Below are positions 1-11,500 of a stretch of 64,000 bases of DNA, in pieces. Within the stretch, counting starts at the first letter, position 1. Every line of letters starts with the position of its first letter. The notes beneath the pieces were generated by a model, which was not told the origin of the DNA, made no database searches, and saw only the letters and a program-made list of their open reading frames with translations. The stretch spans positions 930,001-994,000 of the forward strand of contig JAYKXP010000009.1 of assembly GCA_037176845.1 (NCBI GenBank), given 5' to 3'. The DNA is from Paramarasmius palmivorus. Its lineage: Eukaryota > Basidiomycota > Agaricomycetes > Agaricales > Marasmiaceae. A program made the position numbers and the translations under genes.

Positions 1-935
1 CTAGAGACGAATCAGAGTGAAAACGGGGCCATGACGGCCAGAGGACTGACACCAAGATAAACAGCCGGCAAGGGAACGTCAGAATAGCATCCTTCTGGAA
101 TGAAATTGCGTTCGTAAGATATCTGAAAAGTTTGTGAAAAGTGGGGAGTTGGTCAATGAAGGCACTCGAGAGTTGAGCTGGTCGTAATTCAGCCTACATT
201 TTTTAAATTGTGGGTCTAACATTACTGTCAGCACACGGCATCAATGAACTCCTGGAGTAGTCGTACCCATAATCCTAGAGAACCGGGAGCACTACTTCTT
301 CCCTTGTAGTCATGCTAAAGAGGAAAGGTCAGAATATACACCTTATCACAAGGAAGAGCATATGGATTCATACACCCGTGTTCTTGATAACAAGGGAGAC
401 ATTGTGTTCTTTTGAGAAACGAAAAGCCGTTAGAACATCTTGCTCTGAATGAATGTCGATCTAAAAGTTGTATGAGTAGAGCCCATGAAAGATATGATAG
501 GTATGGTTACGCACGAAGTACGCTGGTACACTTCCAATCCTACAGTTCTGACGGTATTCGGGGGCGATATCGCGTTGACTGTCAAAAAGACATTGCTCGC
601 CAGTAGATTGACAGGTTTCCCATTGGGGATTCGTATATCCGGTCATGATACTGGTACGGAATACTATTCAGAAAGTTCAATCAGTACGATTCTACCACGT
701 AACGTTGTGAGCTAACCTTCATTTTGGTATCCGGTGTGAACTCTTCGACAGTCCACGCTGAGTTGGGATTAGTGAGACAAGGCGCTGAGAAAGGCTCTCC
801 GACGTAAAGTCGGCCGTTCAACGAGGAGTTGAGTGCGTTCATTGAGCACTTCCAAGGTGACTCGACGAACAAGGGTGAACACCAAGGAAGAAAACACAAC
901 AGGGTGAGCAGCGCAAAGAGGAAGAATAGAGACAT
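1..935 (-). CDS. Secreted FAD-linked oxidase, berberine-bridge / glucooligosaccharide-oxidase type (5' part; 3' end outside window)
   Basis: Flavin-dependent oxidase of the PCMH/VAO superfamily, probably secreted and acting on sugars or small alcohols or aromatics. Seen: a hydrophobic signal-like N-terminus, then the family's opening block (ALNSSLNGRL followed by PC), then WETCQSTGEQC, then the FAD-site motif KNTG-HDYKGRSSAPGSL split across two exons. The His of HDY is the expected covalent FAD attachment residue (family knowledge). A C-terminal-ward block ISYERNFIPEGC follows. Exons fitted to GT/AG and reading phase: about 703-935, about 515-645, 374-460, 267-314, a micro-exon 198-215 (residues THNLKN) and one starting at 122. 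The next intron ends exactly at the window edge, so the catalytic substrate domain is not visible. No stop or frameshift was seen in the visible part. The join between the first two exons is the least certain. Confidence 0.82.
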
Positions 936-1806
936 AAGGGAATACTTTAGTTGAGAGTCGCAGCTCTTGCCTTTATGGCGATCCCGTTGTGATTACCACT
1001 TGATCGTCAATTGTAATATTTGCTGAAAGAAGATCATAGTCAGCCATCGGAAATGAACTCCTTGACGCACGGAGCTACCATATATCGACCGTTTACGACG
1101 GAAGACGTGAGCATATGGCTTTGAGCTTCTCCTGAAGTTCACTACTTGACGATTTTTGTGTTGGTTTCCTGTGTCCCCCTGTAAGATGCTATCTGGAGAC
1201 CACTAGCAGCAGTTGTTGTTAGATATTCCATGTAACCGGAATATTACTGAAGAGAAAGTGTGAACAGGTCTCGTCTGAATTTCTCTGATAGGCAGAGTTC
1301 TTGCAAATCATCGTGGTTCGGATTCAAGAGAGATTCCGAGGCATTCGGCTCGGAAGCTCAGGGTGAAGGTGGCAGTGCATGTCCCGGAGCCCAACGTCCA
1401 CGGACCACAAACCCGGACCGGCTGGCAATTTTTCTTTTGCATCTTCAGCTTCTTCTCTCCAGTTCAACTTCAGCTTCTCGTCAACGATTTCCAGCATCAA
1501 AGTCCCAAGCACCCGTGCATCTCGCACTTTAGCACTCAAGATCCTCATGGCATCCGATTCCAAGTCTTCTTGGTATGATTTCTGCGTCTCTCGGGGATTC
1601 AAGTACCGGTAATTGAAGGAGCTTCTAGTACCAAGTGGTCGACCGTCCGCGTCAAGCTTCAAGCTTCAAGTTTGACTCTGGGATCAGTGTGATATATTAT
1701 GAGGTCTGTATGCGTATGTAGGACTTTTCGAGTGCGTCGCTTATGCTCATATATACTATGACTACCCCAGTGACGTCAACCAATAAGACCTTGAAACCCA
1801 ACCACC
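936..1806. other. Mostly non-coding interval with one weak minus-strand ORF
   Basis: The only sizeable reading frame is 1324-1662 (-), 112 codons, charged and helix-prone with no family I recognise. Near its start the DNA has the short direct repeat CAAGCTT. It could be a small real gene, a leftover exon or chance. The right-hand part should contain the promoter of the gene starting at 1807. Confidence 0.3.
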
Positions 1807-3118
1807 ATGGTCAGCACCCGAAGCCAGGCCTCGCGTCCTCGTACTGTCTCTTTGTTGAAAAATAGCTCGAGCAATCCAAAGCCCCCAGCAAAACGGCAAC
1901 TCAGCAAGTCGGAATCCGAGTTACCCAAGAAGAAACCAAGGTCAAGGAAATCAGCTACTGAACCGGACCCGAACACCGATTCTAGCATTGTTCAGCGTGT
2001 AGCAGAGACAGGTCAGTTCTCGTATAACGTTGTTCTCAATATTATCCACTATACCTCTCACAGGAACAATTGAACGTGGCCATGTCTACTTCTTCTACCG
2101 ACCGAAGGTCCAGAAGGATGAAGCCTCTTCATTGGACGATGTCAAGAACTTCCACATGCTTCTAGTACCACGCCCTCCAGAATTCCCAGCGCCGAACATT
2201 CCCGGTTCTGGGACCGATTCCAATACTAAGCAGGAAGAGAATTTGGATGTCGAACTGACAGTTCTGAAACCAGGAGCCGATGCCGTTCCATCCGAAGAAC
2301 CCACGAATACCTCAAAGAAAAAGTACAGGCTCGTTACCGTTGGGAAGAAGAAACTTCCAGATGCTAAGCGTGGCGGAGCTGGTAAAGGGCGCAAAGAGAC
2401 TTTCTGGGCTACTGTTACCAAAGTAGGCAATAATCTTGATGAGCTAGAAAGTGGGTTAGGCGAGAAGACATACGAGACAAAGACCAGAGGTATGTCGATT
2501 GTCATGGGTCCAGATCACGCCAATATGTATCTGCTTGCCCCACAGGTACTAGACACGAGGCGCCAGCGAGGATCGCCGGAAGAGGCGGGTACGCTATCGT
2601 CAACAACAAACACATTTTGGCTATTACCTATCACATCCCAATAAGCTCGGCGATGTCCAAGTGTCCCTCGGAATCCGCAAAGCGTCCTCATTTGTGCTTC
2701 AGGTCAAGAACCCACTAGCGCCTGCATCTTTGCCTGGGCAGGCGTCGTCCAAAGGTCCGGATTATCCGCCTCGTATCATGAAAGGCATATTCGGAGAAGG
2801 CACGAAGGGCCGAGAATCGTATGGGCTACGATTTGCGCCGTGTGAAACGACAGAACTATTGGATTACGAAGGTGCACAGCTCTTGTTCATCGCAGCAAGA
2901 GATGGCGAGGAAGGCCTGGAATCAAGCTTGGGTAACGGACGAGGGCATGGTACGACTCATGCTCAACGTTTTGGTGCTGCTTTACTGAGTTCTTGGTTTT
3001 AGCTCTCGGGGAGCACGAAACGAAGGAAGGTGGCGAGTCTTTGGATACGGTGTTCAAGGAACTAGCTCTCGATGTCCATGTATTCCCCGAGGATGCGATT
3101 AAAGGCGAGTGGATTTGA
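1807..3118 (+). CDS. Conserved fungal protein of unknown function (homologs often labelled 'BTB domain transcription factor'), with an apparent frameshift
   Basis: The basic, Ser/Pro-rich N-terminus with clusters such as KKKPRSRK could target the nucleus. It is followed by a globular domain found across fungi, marked by RGHVYFFYRPKV, DDVKNFHMLLVPR, GTRHEAPARIAGRGRYAIV, LGDVQVSLGIRKASSFVLQV and KGPDYP. No BTB fold is obvious, so the family label may be a legacy name. Exons that fit splice sites and phase: 1807-2011, 2064-2489, 2546-2949 and 3003-3118, ending in GEWI-stop. In exon 3 the frame that reads GRYAIVNN must shift by one base near 2601-2610 (a CAACAACAAAC tract) to continue as THFGYYLSHPNKLGDVQ. 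No intron fits so short a gap. The rest is well conserved, so a sequencing or assembly error and a recent 1-nt mutation are both possible. Confidence 0.8.
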
Positions 3119-3578
3119 ACACTCGTTACAGTTGACTTGGAGACATGAAATCACTCGAGGCTTGACTCGATGACGATTTGTACATAAATGCCTTTTCCTG
3201 GAAAACCTTTTCATTCTTCGATCGTAACCCTTGATTGAACTGCGTCTATATAGTCTGTCACTGTTTGTTCTGATTGAAACAACGTAGGCCTGTGATGCGC
3301 AATTACCCCCGATCTAACGCATGTAGCAACCGTGTCCGAGAATCTTCGGTGACTGACAAAGCTATAGGGTAGCACAGCGTCATCAAAATCGAGCATCATT
3401 TGGCTTCGAAGACACGAGCTAGATTATGCTACATATGCCCAATCACCTCGGAAGTGATTGGATACTACCTTGGAATTAGGTTTAGACTCAAAATCCCTAT
3501 CATCGGTAGTCTATTCTTGTTCTTTATAAACCACTGGCCTTTGAACCGAAGGATCATACTTGGGCATTTTCCTGCAAC
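3119..3578. other. Intergenic spacer
   Basis: No convincing reading frame. It holds the 3' flank of the 1807-3118 gene and the presumed promoter of the tautomerase at 3579. ORFs on both strands across 3400-3700 are out-of-frame readings over the tautomerase. Confidence 0.5.
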
Positions 3579-4216
3579 ATGCCATTCCACCGCTGGTACT
3601 GCCCTTCCGGTCTCTACACGGCCGACGAGAAGAAAGCTATCGCTGCTGCTATTACGGACGTGTACAAGCGACTTCCAGCGTTTTACGTCGTGGTGAACTT
3701 CATCAATGTAGACAAGGAGAATTTCTTTGTGGGCGGAAAAACTAGCGACAAGTTCGTGAGGATATGTATCCATCATCTGGCTCGAACCCTTACCGAGTGA
3801 GTGGGCTTCTGTTCAGTCACTCAGGCTCATGCATTCCATACTGATTCAAGCAATTAGATTCAAAGAAAAGCGGGCTTGGATGGACAAGTACGAGAAGGCT
3901 ATAGAGCCGTGGACAAAGGGAAAGGGGATTAATTGGGAAGTACAGATTGCCAATATGGACGTGAGTACTCACTTCGTTCATTTCGGCCCCAACATTGATG
4001 CATTATTGATGGTCCACCTATGGGGTGCGTATACTACGATGCTAATCTGACGTCTTACAGCCGGCGTTCTGGAATGAAAACGGAATGGTCCCGCCTCCAC
4101 TAGAGTCAGAGCCATTTTACATGTGGAAGGAGAAGAACAAGGCGGTTCCGTACGAGCTCGCACCTTCAGTGTCCGAGTCGGAACCGGAGACTGCGATTGC
4201 GATTGCAAGCAGCTAG
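3579..4216 (+). CDS. Tautomerase-superfamily protein (cis-CaaD / putative oxalocrotonate tautomerase type)
   Basis: Small cytosolic enzyme of the tautomerase superfamily, which uses an N-terminal proline as catalytic base. The chosen start gives Met-Pro (MPFHRWYCPSGLYT), so Pro1 would be exposed after Met removal; this decides the start over upstream ATGs. Other family blocks: AITDVYKRLPAFYVVVNFI, VGGKTSDKFVRI and HHLARTLTE. Three exons fit perfectly: 3579-3796, 3858-3960 and 4061-4216, giving 158 residues. The C-terminal exon (PAFWNENGMVPPPLESEPF) matches the long basidiomycete version; the last ~20 residues are acidic and probably disordered. The natural substrate cannot be told from sequence. 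Bacterial relatives include dehalogenases and isomerases, but fungal members are mostly uncharacterised. Confidence 0.88.
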
Positions 4217-4759
4217 AATTCAGACATTGCGGGTGATATGGTGATGTGAATATTGGTGCCAAACGATGAATGTACTTGGTTTAGATTCTTGAAAGTTGAC
4301 ATTTCGAAGAGGGTTATGACGAGTCGGGATAGGGACGCTTGGTGAGGCCGATGATTTGTGGAGAGTGATATCATATATGGTAGTACAAGTTCAAGAATAC
4401 ACTGTGGGAAAGAATGAGCAAAGAATTTTGCCACGCGACAATCGGCCCTCGGAAGCTTGGCCTTAATTAATAATCGATAATCATGTAAACATTCTAACTT
4501 GACTAGCGCTGCGATCATTCCTCTGGAAAGCTGTTCGCATGAATTACCTAGCCTCCCAGCCAGGGCTCGGTAAGTCTGGAATAGTACTTCAAAATTCAAA
4601 TTGGTTGCTGCTATGGTGAGTCACGGTGTCCTATACCACCCCCTTGTGTCGATTTCCGGGGTCGTTTATCATGTTCAAACGCTGGTGTTAGTACAAGATG
4701 CTGTATTACTACTGTGTTAAGCCCATATACAATCCATGGACCGTATCTCAGACTTCCTT
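4217..4759. other. Intergenic spacer between convergent genes
   Basis: It lies between the ends of the tautomerase (+) and the F-box pseudogene (-). The minus-strand ORF 4213-4599 has no recognisable features and is most likely chance. Confidence 0.45.
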
Positions 4760-6499
4760 TTAATCACCTCCGTAAAAGAAGTCGTCCGGAACTATCGGGT
4801 TCGTTATTCCGTGCCTAATAGGTTCGTCAGTCAGAGGCATTTCAGTCCTTACAGGAAATGAGGACATACTGCGCCGTCAGATGATTCAGGACAACCTCCT
4901 TCGTGACCAGTCCATTGATGTGCTCATGGCACCGATTACAGCTCCATAAACCTTCGACTGAGGCAATGCTGTAATCCCTCAGTTTTCTGGCCCTCGGCCC
5001 TTCGATGTCAAGGCCACTACTTGGAGCGCCGTATGTACACGTATGCGACACCTAGTATCAAGTATATGACATGTATTGATGGCGCATCAAATTCAAACAG
5101 TACACGCACCCATGCTCGCCATGCTCCTATGAACCAACATTGCTCACACATATATACAGAGTTTCTCTGGTCCATTTCATCGACTGTCGCTGACCAGGGA
5201 TCCAACCCTTCCCGAACAATACATGACGCCACTGTTCTTGATAGTCGAACGTCACCGAAGCTTTTCTTTGGAGCCTCCAATTCTCCTGGCTTCCAGCCTG
5301 TGCAGGCATCAACAGTGGAGATGGTCGAATCGTTAGCTGCGCTCATCCCGCGAGGATTTGTTTGCAACGACGACATATTATTTCGATCTACAGCAAGTTT
5401 CCATGTTAAACATGTCGTCTTGAACAAAATCGGGAACCTCCTCCGGCTTCCGAAATGTTCCGTTCATCTTCATTATACAGATGGCTAGCGGAAGTTCGCC
5501 AGCGATCGACGCCACGTACAGATTAACGCGTTTTTGAGCAAGAATTTTCTTTGCCTCATTCGTCCAGCGGTACGATAGAAGCGCGAAGGTCCGAGTCCAT
5601 GGCAACCTTAAAGCGCGCCTCGTGATCTCATGTCTCCTGTGACACTTTGATATGAATGTACAGGGTTCAGTAAGACTGATGACCATGGGGGCTGTGGGAA
5701 ATGTGCGCCATGTCGAGCCAAGTCCATGAAACGTTTGAGTGAGTCGACGATGTAGGCTCTGGAAATCAATAGCGTTGCGGGAATCCAATACTTCATGTCT
5801 TCTTCGCATCTTCGACGGTTGATCGTATCGACCACTTGGTTCCTGATCATTGCCCTGGCGAACTTTTGAAGTAAGATTTTGCACGGCAGGGAGAATGACG
5901 AAGACTCACAACGATCGGTGAGTGGTGCCGCTCGCCTGACGCATGGTAGTCGAAATACCTCCCAACAATCCGCATCGTCCTCAGTGTATCCCATTTTGAC
6001 AAGTCGGTCTTTCACACTGCAGGATGATAAAAATGAGACTCAGAAAGCATGTAACAAGGTAACTGCCCACGCTGTACGCCGTTCACGTTTCAATCTCCAA
6101 TTCATCTCTGATTTTTTCAACTCTTCGCTCCTATGCCAGTCTCGGACTGTTCGTTCGACCTTTGTAATCGTCAGTCCCGATTCAGAATCACCGTGGCGGA
6201 TCTTATTAGACACGTACTTCTTTCTCCTGGGCAAGAATCTTCTTTCTTTTCTCGATGTCAAAGCATTGCTCATCGACATCATCAAAGCTCCGAAGCGCAG
6301 CTATTACGACTTCAAGTTCGTCTCTGGGATAGAAATAGGACCTCTTGTGCTCAATCGTACCTGGGAAGAAACCCATCCAGTTAGGTATGTTACGGAATGC
6401 TGCTGAGCAATGAATGTACCCAACATCTGAGGAACAAGTTCCAGTGTAGAATCATCAAGGTTGGGGTAAATTGATGCAATGTCTTCACATTTAATACCG
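4760..6499 (-). pseudogene. F-box/zinc-finger family gene, downstream half (host gene of the transposon; decayed)
   Basis: Downstream part of the gene whose 5' part lies at 15299-15876. Its first exon, starting at 6499, opens SGIKCEDIASIYPNL, the direct continuation of the zinc-knuckle exon in the intact paralogs at 25887 and 31589. Paralogous blocks follow in order: FYPRDELEVVIAALRS, a basic helical stretch, VRRAAPLTDR, NQVVDTINRR, EEVPDF, GWKPGELEAPKKSF, EGLDPWSATVDEMDQ, WSCNRCHEH and a final DDFFYGGD-stop. Between about 5400 and 5880 the paralogous reading hops among three frames with stops (STWRTFP in one frame, NEAKKIL in another), so several indels have accumulated. I therefore call it a pseudogene, although the 5' half and the last 400 bases still read well. 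Confidence 0.8.
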
Positions 6500-6514
6500 C
6501 TGAAAGAAAGAAAC

Positions 6515-6516
6515 TG
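6515..6516. repeat. Left 2-bp target-site duplication (TG)
   Basis: TG immediately precedes the left terminal inverted repeat and recurs directly after the right one at 15259-15260. Two bases alone could be chance. Deleting the element plus one copy restores a 55-nt GT-AG intron of the F-box gene, which supports the call. Confidence 0.6.
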
Positions 6517-6544
6517 CATCAGCAAAACGGTCGGGTTTGCTTTT
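6517..6544 (+). repeat. Left terminal inverted repeat of the Plavaka-type element
   Basis: Seventeen identical bases (CATCAGCAAAACGGTCG), two mismatches (GG here, AC on the right), then TTTGCTTTT. It mirrors 15231-15258 on the opposite strand. Confidence 0.92.
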
Positions 6545-6569
6545 AAGCGCTTTCCCCGAATTTCATCTC

Positions 6570-6610
6570 CTTTTCCCGAAGGTTCAGGTACTTTTCCCGA
6601 GGTTCAGGTA
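6570..6610 (+). repeat. Subterminal tandem repeat, two ~20-bp units
   Basis: CTTTTCCCGA(A)GGTTCAGGTA occurs twice in tandem (6570-6590 and 6591-6610), and a third partial CTTTTCC follows. Lying 26 bp inside the TIR, it is placed where DNA transposons often carry transposase-binding repeats; that role is inference. Confidence 0.6.
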
Positions 6611-6768
6611 CTTTTCCTTGGTTAGGGTGCGAATCTACTTTAGTTTCTGCTTTGACTCTTACCTGTACTTTGTAAGTGAACCAAAATTGGGCAGTGTTCA
6701 AACGAAGGTAGTAAAAATATGTACCAACTTATGTGTGACATGCCGAATCGCAATACATCTTTAGCTGT

Positions 6769-7461
6769 CTAAGCCCCTTGTGCCAAAACCACCAATTGTG
6801 TCGCCGCTGCTGCTGCTGCATCCTCAACCTGTGCAACCAACTCATCCTCTGCCTTGTTGACATCAACTTCCACCTGCATGATCTTCTGTTTCTTGCGAAG
6901 CCGGTCCTTCTGAGCCTCGGCGGTACGGCTGGCGGAAACAAGGGTCGTCTGTTTGAGGCGCGCAATTTCGTGCTTCAGGTCCCTCATTTGATTCTCATGC
7001 ATGTCGGCCAGCAGGACGTGTTTGTCAGAAAGGTCGGAAAGCTCAGACTTGAGCTGTGTAATCGTTTCCTCGCTCCTGGTGAGCTCAACTCGGAGGCTGA
7101 GAATGATAAGGGCTTCATTGGACATAAGTTGCATTTGCGGCTCCCTATTCAGTAATCGTTAGACTCAGGCATCAACTGGGAGGCTATAACTCACCATGAC
7201 ACCGACTTTTCTCCAGCACCTTTATCTCCAATCTCCTTGCCGGTTTCTTGACCCTTTTTCCTGTCAGGATGATCTACTGAATCCAAGAAATCTTTCTGAT
7301 AGTATCTGTGACATTGTTAGGGTCGTAGCACTGTCAGAGAATGCTACGCACGCATTATTTTCATCTCTCTTGACGTAGGAAAGCCGCTGGGCACAGCTAC
7401 GCCGAGGCCGCTTTGGACGTCTGTTCTCGACGTCTGCCAGAGATTCTCGTTTGACGTTCAT
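6769..7461 (-). CDS. Transposon-borne basic coiled-coil protein A (unknown function)
   Basis: Starts MNVKRESLADVENRRPKRPRR, a basic nuclear-signal-like stretch. After one or two introns (a clear one ends just before EPQMQLMSNEA at about 7144) there is a long heptad-rich coiled coil: LRVELTRSEETITQLKSEL, then LKHEIARLKQTT. It ends with a short Ala run and stop at 6769. The first splice site is unresolved. No enzyme motif is visible. It is divergently transcribed from 7987-8502, about 525 bp away, and lies inside the Plavaka-type element. It could be a DNA-binding accessory factor, a dimerising repressor, or captured host sequence; none of these is demonstrated. Confidence 0.6.
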
Positions 7462-7986
7462 ACGGGTTGGGAAGTAGAGTGGTTACTAGCGATCAGGTTT
7501 ATGAGGACAGCACGAGCTATTGACATCGGACTTGGGCAAAGGGCAATGTCAGATGTCGGCCGTTGGATTCACATTTTTCCGCTCCGTCGTTATCTGGACC
7601 GTGTGGAATGGATCGGGGAACTGCACGCTGAGGTGGTGGATGAAGTCTCAAGCCGAACTTGTTACTCGTCTCAGGCCTTCCAAATTTGGACTCGGGATGT
7701 TGGCGCTGATGGCACCCTACTATTGAATAACGAGATGTGAAAAGGCGGAGTCTGGTATATGTACCATCTGTTTTCTATTTCTTTTAGCTGTAGTAGCTCA
7801 CACCTTATAAACTAGATCTTATTTGAGGGAAAACAAGCTACGATGCAGAAAACTGAGTCGTGACAGCAGATGGGAAATTCTTACTCTATATATTTTGCCT
7901 GCCTTGGTGAAGGTCAATTCGTCCAATTTGATCTAACATTGAACGTCGACATTAACCCTCATATTACCAGTACTGGTCTTGCTGGA
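7462..7986. promoter_or_regulatory. Divergent intergenic region inside the transposon
   Basis: About 525 bp between the two coiled-coil genes, which are transcribed away from each other, so it should contain both promoters. ORFs across 7501-7740 (+) overlap in several frames and have no family signature. No specific operator was identified. Confidence 0.35.
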
Positions 7987-8502
7987 ATGACAGACAACCA
8001 AGAGACTACAGCCTCAGGTATGTCACAATAGTACACTACAAAATCATTTACTAACAGCTGCTTAGTTGAAGATCCACACCACCGTTGCTGGAAGGTTATA
8101 GAAGATCTAGAAGGACGGGTTGATTATTGGGTCAGCAAAGCTGCAGCAACTTCCAAACGGCTAGGATTGTCACAGGAAGATTATGCCGTTCTCAAGGAAG
8201 AAAAATATGGCCTGATACGGGAACTGAAGGCAAAAGAAGAGAAGATTGAGACGTTGACAGGAGAACTAAATGAGCTAAAGCGGGAGATGGCGAGTATCGG
8301 TGGTAGATTGGTAGATGCTGCTCGTTTTGGACCGAAGAAACGGAGAAGGATTACAAAACGAAAGCTCAATTTCGAACCCAAAACACCCGTCAAACAGCAC
8401 CCTCACAGCAATTGGAATCTCAGCAGCCCCAAATCCGGCCCCCTCTCATTCACGAAGACCCCTCCTGGTATCATCATTGAAGATGAAGATCCATTTATGT
8501 AG
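7987..8502 (+). CDS. Transposon-borne basic coiled-coil protein B (155 aa, unknown function)
   Basis: Two exons fit exactly: 7987-8017 and 8066-8502. The protein has an acidic start (MTDNQETTASVEDPHH), a coiled coil of about 50 residues (KEEKYGLIRELKAKEEKIET, then LNELKREM), a strongly basic nuclear-signal-like patch (PKKRRRITKRKL) and a Pro/Ser-rich acidic tail ending EDEDPFM. The layout, coiled coil plus basic patch, resembles the partner at 6769-7461 although the sequences do not obviously align. It ends 44 bp from the transposase stop codon, tail to tail. It lies within the Plavaka TIRs and no function is known to me. Confidence 0.72.
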
Positions 8503-8546
8503 ACATTCTAGGCCATGTGAAAGATCAAAGCAATATATATTTGGTT

Positions 8547-11500
8547 TTAGAAAGCAATCTCGTGCGCATGGTGGTCTGCATACTTATTTACATAAAACGC
8601 TGTAAAATCATCTAGAGATTCTGCGAATGTGAAGTCGTTTGGCAGCCATTCTTTCCCGGCCATCCCAATGAGGTGTGCACCACGGAGAATGCTGTCAAGT
8701 GAGATGATCTCCTGCCTGCGTTCGCCATCATCTTCTTCATCTGGGGTGACCACCCACATCCCAGTGACAGGATCAGGTGCATCGCCAACCTTGGAGAACC
8801 AATTGACAAGCGCACATGGAAACTTCTGGTGATTATGTTGCACTAGCAAAAAGTGCAACACACGAGCGACATGAAGCCCTCGAAAGCCAGGTTGCTTGGG
8901 ATCATGTTCAACGAAAACACAATCATGCCGAGCGGGACCATGCTTCCACGAGTCAACTGCTCGTATTCGCTCACGCTTCATTCCACCAAATCCACACAGA
9001 TCACTTGGAGCTGAGAACGTTGCGACTGCAGAGGGGTATACCCAGACCTTTGTCCGCGAATCCAGTGTCGGGAGGTCGTCTTCAAGCGTAGGCCAATCTA
9101 TAGTGCCGACACGTTCCTCAGGCGGGATACTTTGTTCGTACAGAAAACATTGTACCCGGAACGCAAAATCGGGTATACCCAAGTGTTCCTCCAACAGTGT
9201 TGGGTGACGAGGAAGGCCAGTAACTAGTACAGAGTGTTAGCACTAGATTACCACTCAAAGAGCTGTACTTACTATGTTTCCGAGCAAGTCTGACATGCCC
9301 TTGCATTGCCTTTCCGTCAACAGGTCCACCGTCATCATCGTCATCATCTCCACCTGGATTAGCTGCCAGTTTTTGAATAGAGGAGGCTACCTCTGCTGCG
9401 TAAAGCTGAGCTTGTACTGCAAACGCCTCGCTAGTACCAAGTGTGGCGGGACCTGCGAGCATTCCTCGGTGCCGGAAATCAGCCTCCGCCCATGCCATCT
9501 TATCCATCCTCTCGTTAATGACTAACATTTCAGATAGTGGCTCGTTCCGGCTGCTCCTTCGCCAGGGCTCCTTGACCGCACTTATGTGCTTCGATTCGGT
9601 AATCGATGAGCAGAGGCCGTTTGGTGAACCGAACTCTGCAATGAGCTGAGGATAATGGGATAAGGAGTGTTGGCGAGGAAGGGAAAAGGTGTCCTTTACG
9701 TCAAGTTGCTGGAATATGACACGTTCACGATGGAAGATTTCAATCTGTCGTGAAATCTCTCGAATAGTGTCCTCTGTGTGTATATCTCGCCGGATGAGGT
9801 AACAGGCCTCAATAAAGGCGGCAAGAGTACGGACTACACCATCTGGGACATGACCTGCAATGGCAGGAAGGTACACCTGTCAGTCCCAGCATCAGTTTAA
9901 CCAATCATGACATTGTGAAGGATTCAGGGTGTTACCTTCATAAGTGCTTTGGAATCGTTTCCGGTCCATTGTTTGAATCCTCGTCCTTCTGGAAACCTTC
10001 GAAGGCCCGGGAAAAGTGGTGCCGCTGCTATTCGTCGATCGATGTCTGCCATAATCCGTGCAGCGTCTGCCTTTGACGCTGAATACATCTCTAGATATTC
10101 TTGTACCCAGGTGACGAGGTGGTCCTTGAAGGTTCCTTTGATAAGCTGATGGAGGATATCGGGTGCTATTGAGGCATGAATGTCGGCTCGGGGGAAGCTT
10201 GCAGTAAATGGCTGTAATGCTATATCAACTGAAATATCAATGACGGTGGCCAATGAAACGAACCTTGATACCAGATATGATGCCATACTCGTCCCACTGC
10301 CGGGTAGCACTAGGCATCACTTGCTCGACCAATTTGGTATGTTTATGTGAACATGGGCCTCCACCACCATCAAGGTCATCATGTCGAGCTGTACAGCTGT
10401 AGTCGTTCAATAAGTTGGCATAATCAAAAACAGTGATGTTTTCTGACGCACCGAGAACACCATCCCTGAACTATGCAAGCCAAAAGAACCTGCTCAGGAT
10501 AATCACCAATGTATGGCCCCAGGCTATACACTACACGACGATAGTAGCCATCAGGTAGTCGAACAATATCAGGTTTTGTCATGAAAGGTCGAAGATATTC
10601 AAACACCATCCGCAGCGACTCATGAAACAGCAGTCGGCGGAAGCGTCGAAACTCCGCACTATCTTTATGTCCACGATCCGCTGGATATACTGTGAGTGCT
10701 ACTGAACATCTACAAGAAGAAAACTTACTCTTTGGAATAGCTAGAAACATGAACAAGTCAACCCCGCCTCGATGGGAACGGCGAGCATTATTAGTGAGAT
10801 TGCCGTTACTGATGTATGCCGGATAGTAGTCGTTCTGGCCTGTCGCTACTGAGACTGTAGTCTTGGCGCTACCAACTATTGTAGAACAAAGCATCGCCCC
10901 TACTGTTTCGGGGTGATCGTTTACAATAGTATTCTGATCAACAGGGTCAGCGATAGCTTTGTGGATGATGGGAATAGAGTATCTCATACCGCCTCTCGCA
11001 TCGCCCAATTGCCGGACATAAAGTTTTGATAGTATCGCTTGTTATCTGCTGTATAGGCTTCGTAGGGTGTAGTCTCAATTTCGCCGGTGAAGTCGGGGTT
11101 GCTAAGCTGCCGGTGGAGAACCTCGCGAGGGTTCCGGAAATATACCATGAAGGACTTGTCCATCCATGGTTCGTGTTTGCCTGGAATGCGAGGCCCAGCA
11201 TATGAGACTGAAAATGCCTCCCATGGAACTGAGCCATTAGGACAGGCATCTATTGTTGAGTGGAGATCTTTAACGTCAGAGAACAGACGCGACGTATCGG
11301 CTTCTTCACTGAGCGCTGAGACAATTTCCATGAGATTGTTAATTTCAGATGCAGAAGCTTGCATCCGGCGATAAAGCAGGTTGGCTGTCCGAAATTCGAG
11401 GCCATTTTGCCAAGGTGACCAATCATTTCCTTCACGAGGTGGTGATGATGGCGGCGGTGGTGGAGCATCATCTGGAAGAAAGTTCCCTTGAGAATCGCAG

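Noticed and set aside
3465..3776. 103-codon minus-strand ORF
   Set aside because: Antisense to the first tautomerase exon.
5021..5488. 155-codon plus-strand ORF
   Set aside because: Antisense to the F-box family C-terminal exons, which have clear paralogs.
6569..6612. Short-repeat array, possibly CRISPR
   Set aside because: Only two adjoining units without spacers, in a eukaryotic transposon end.
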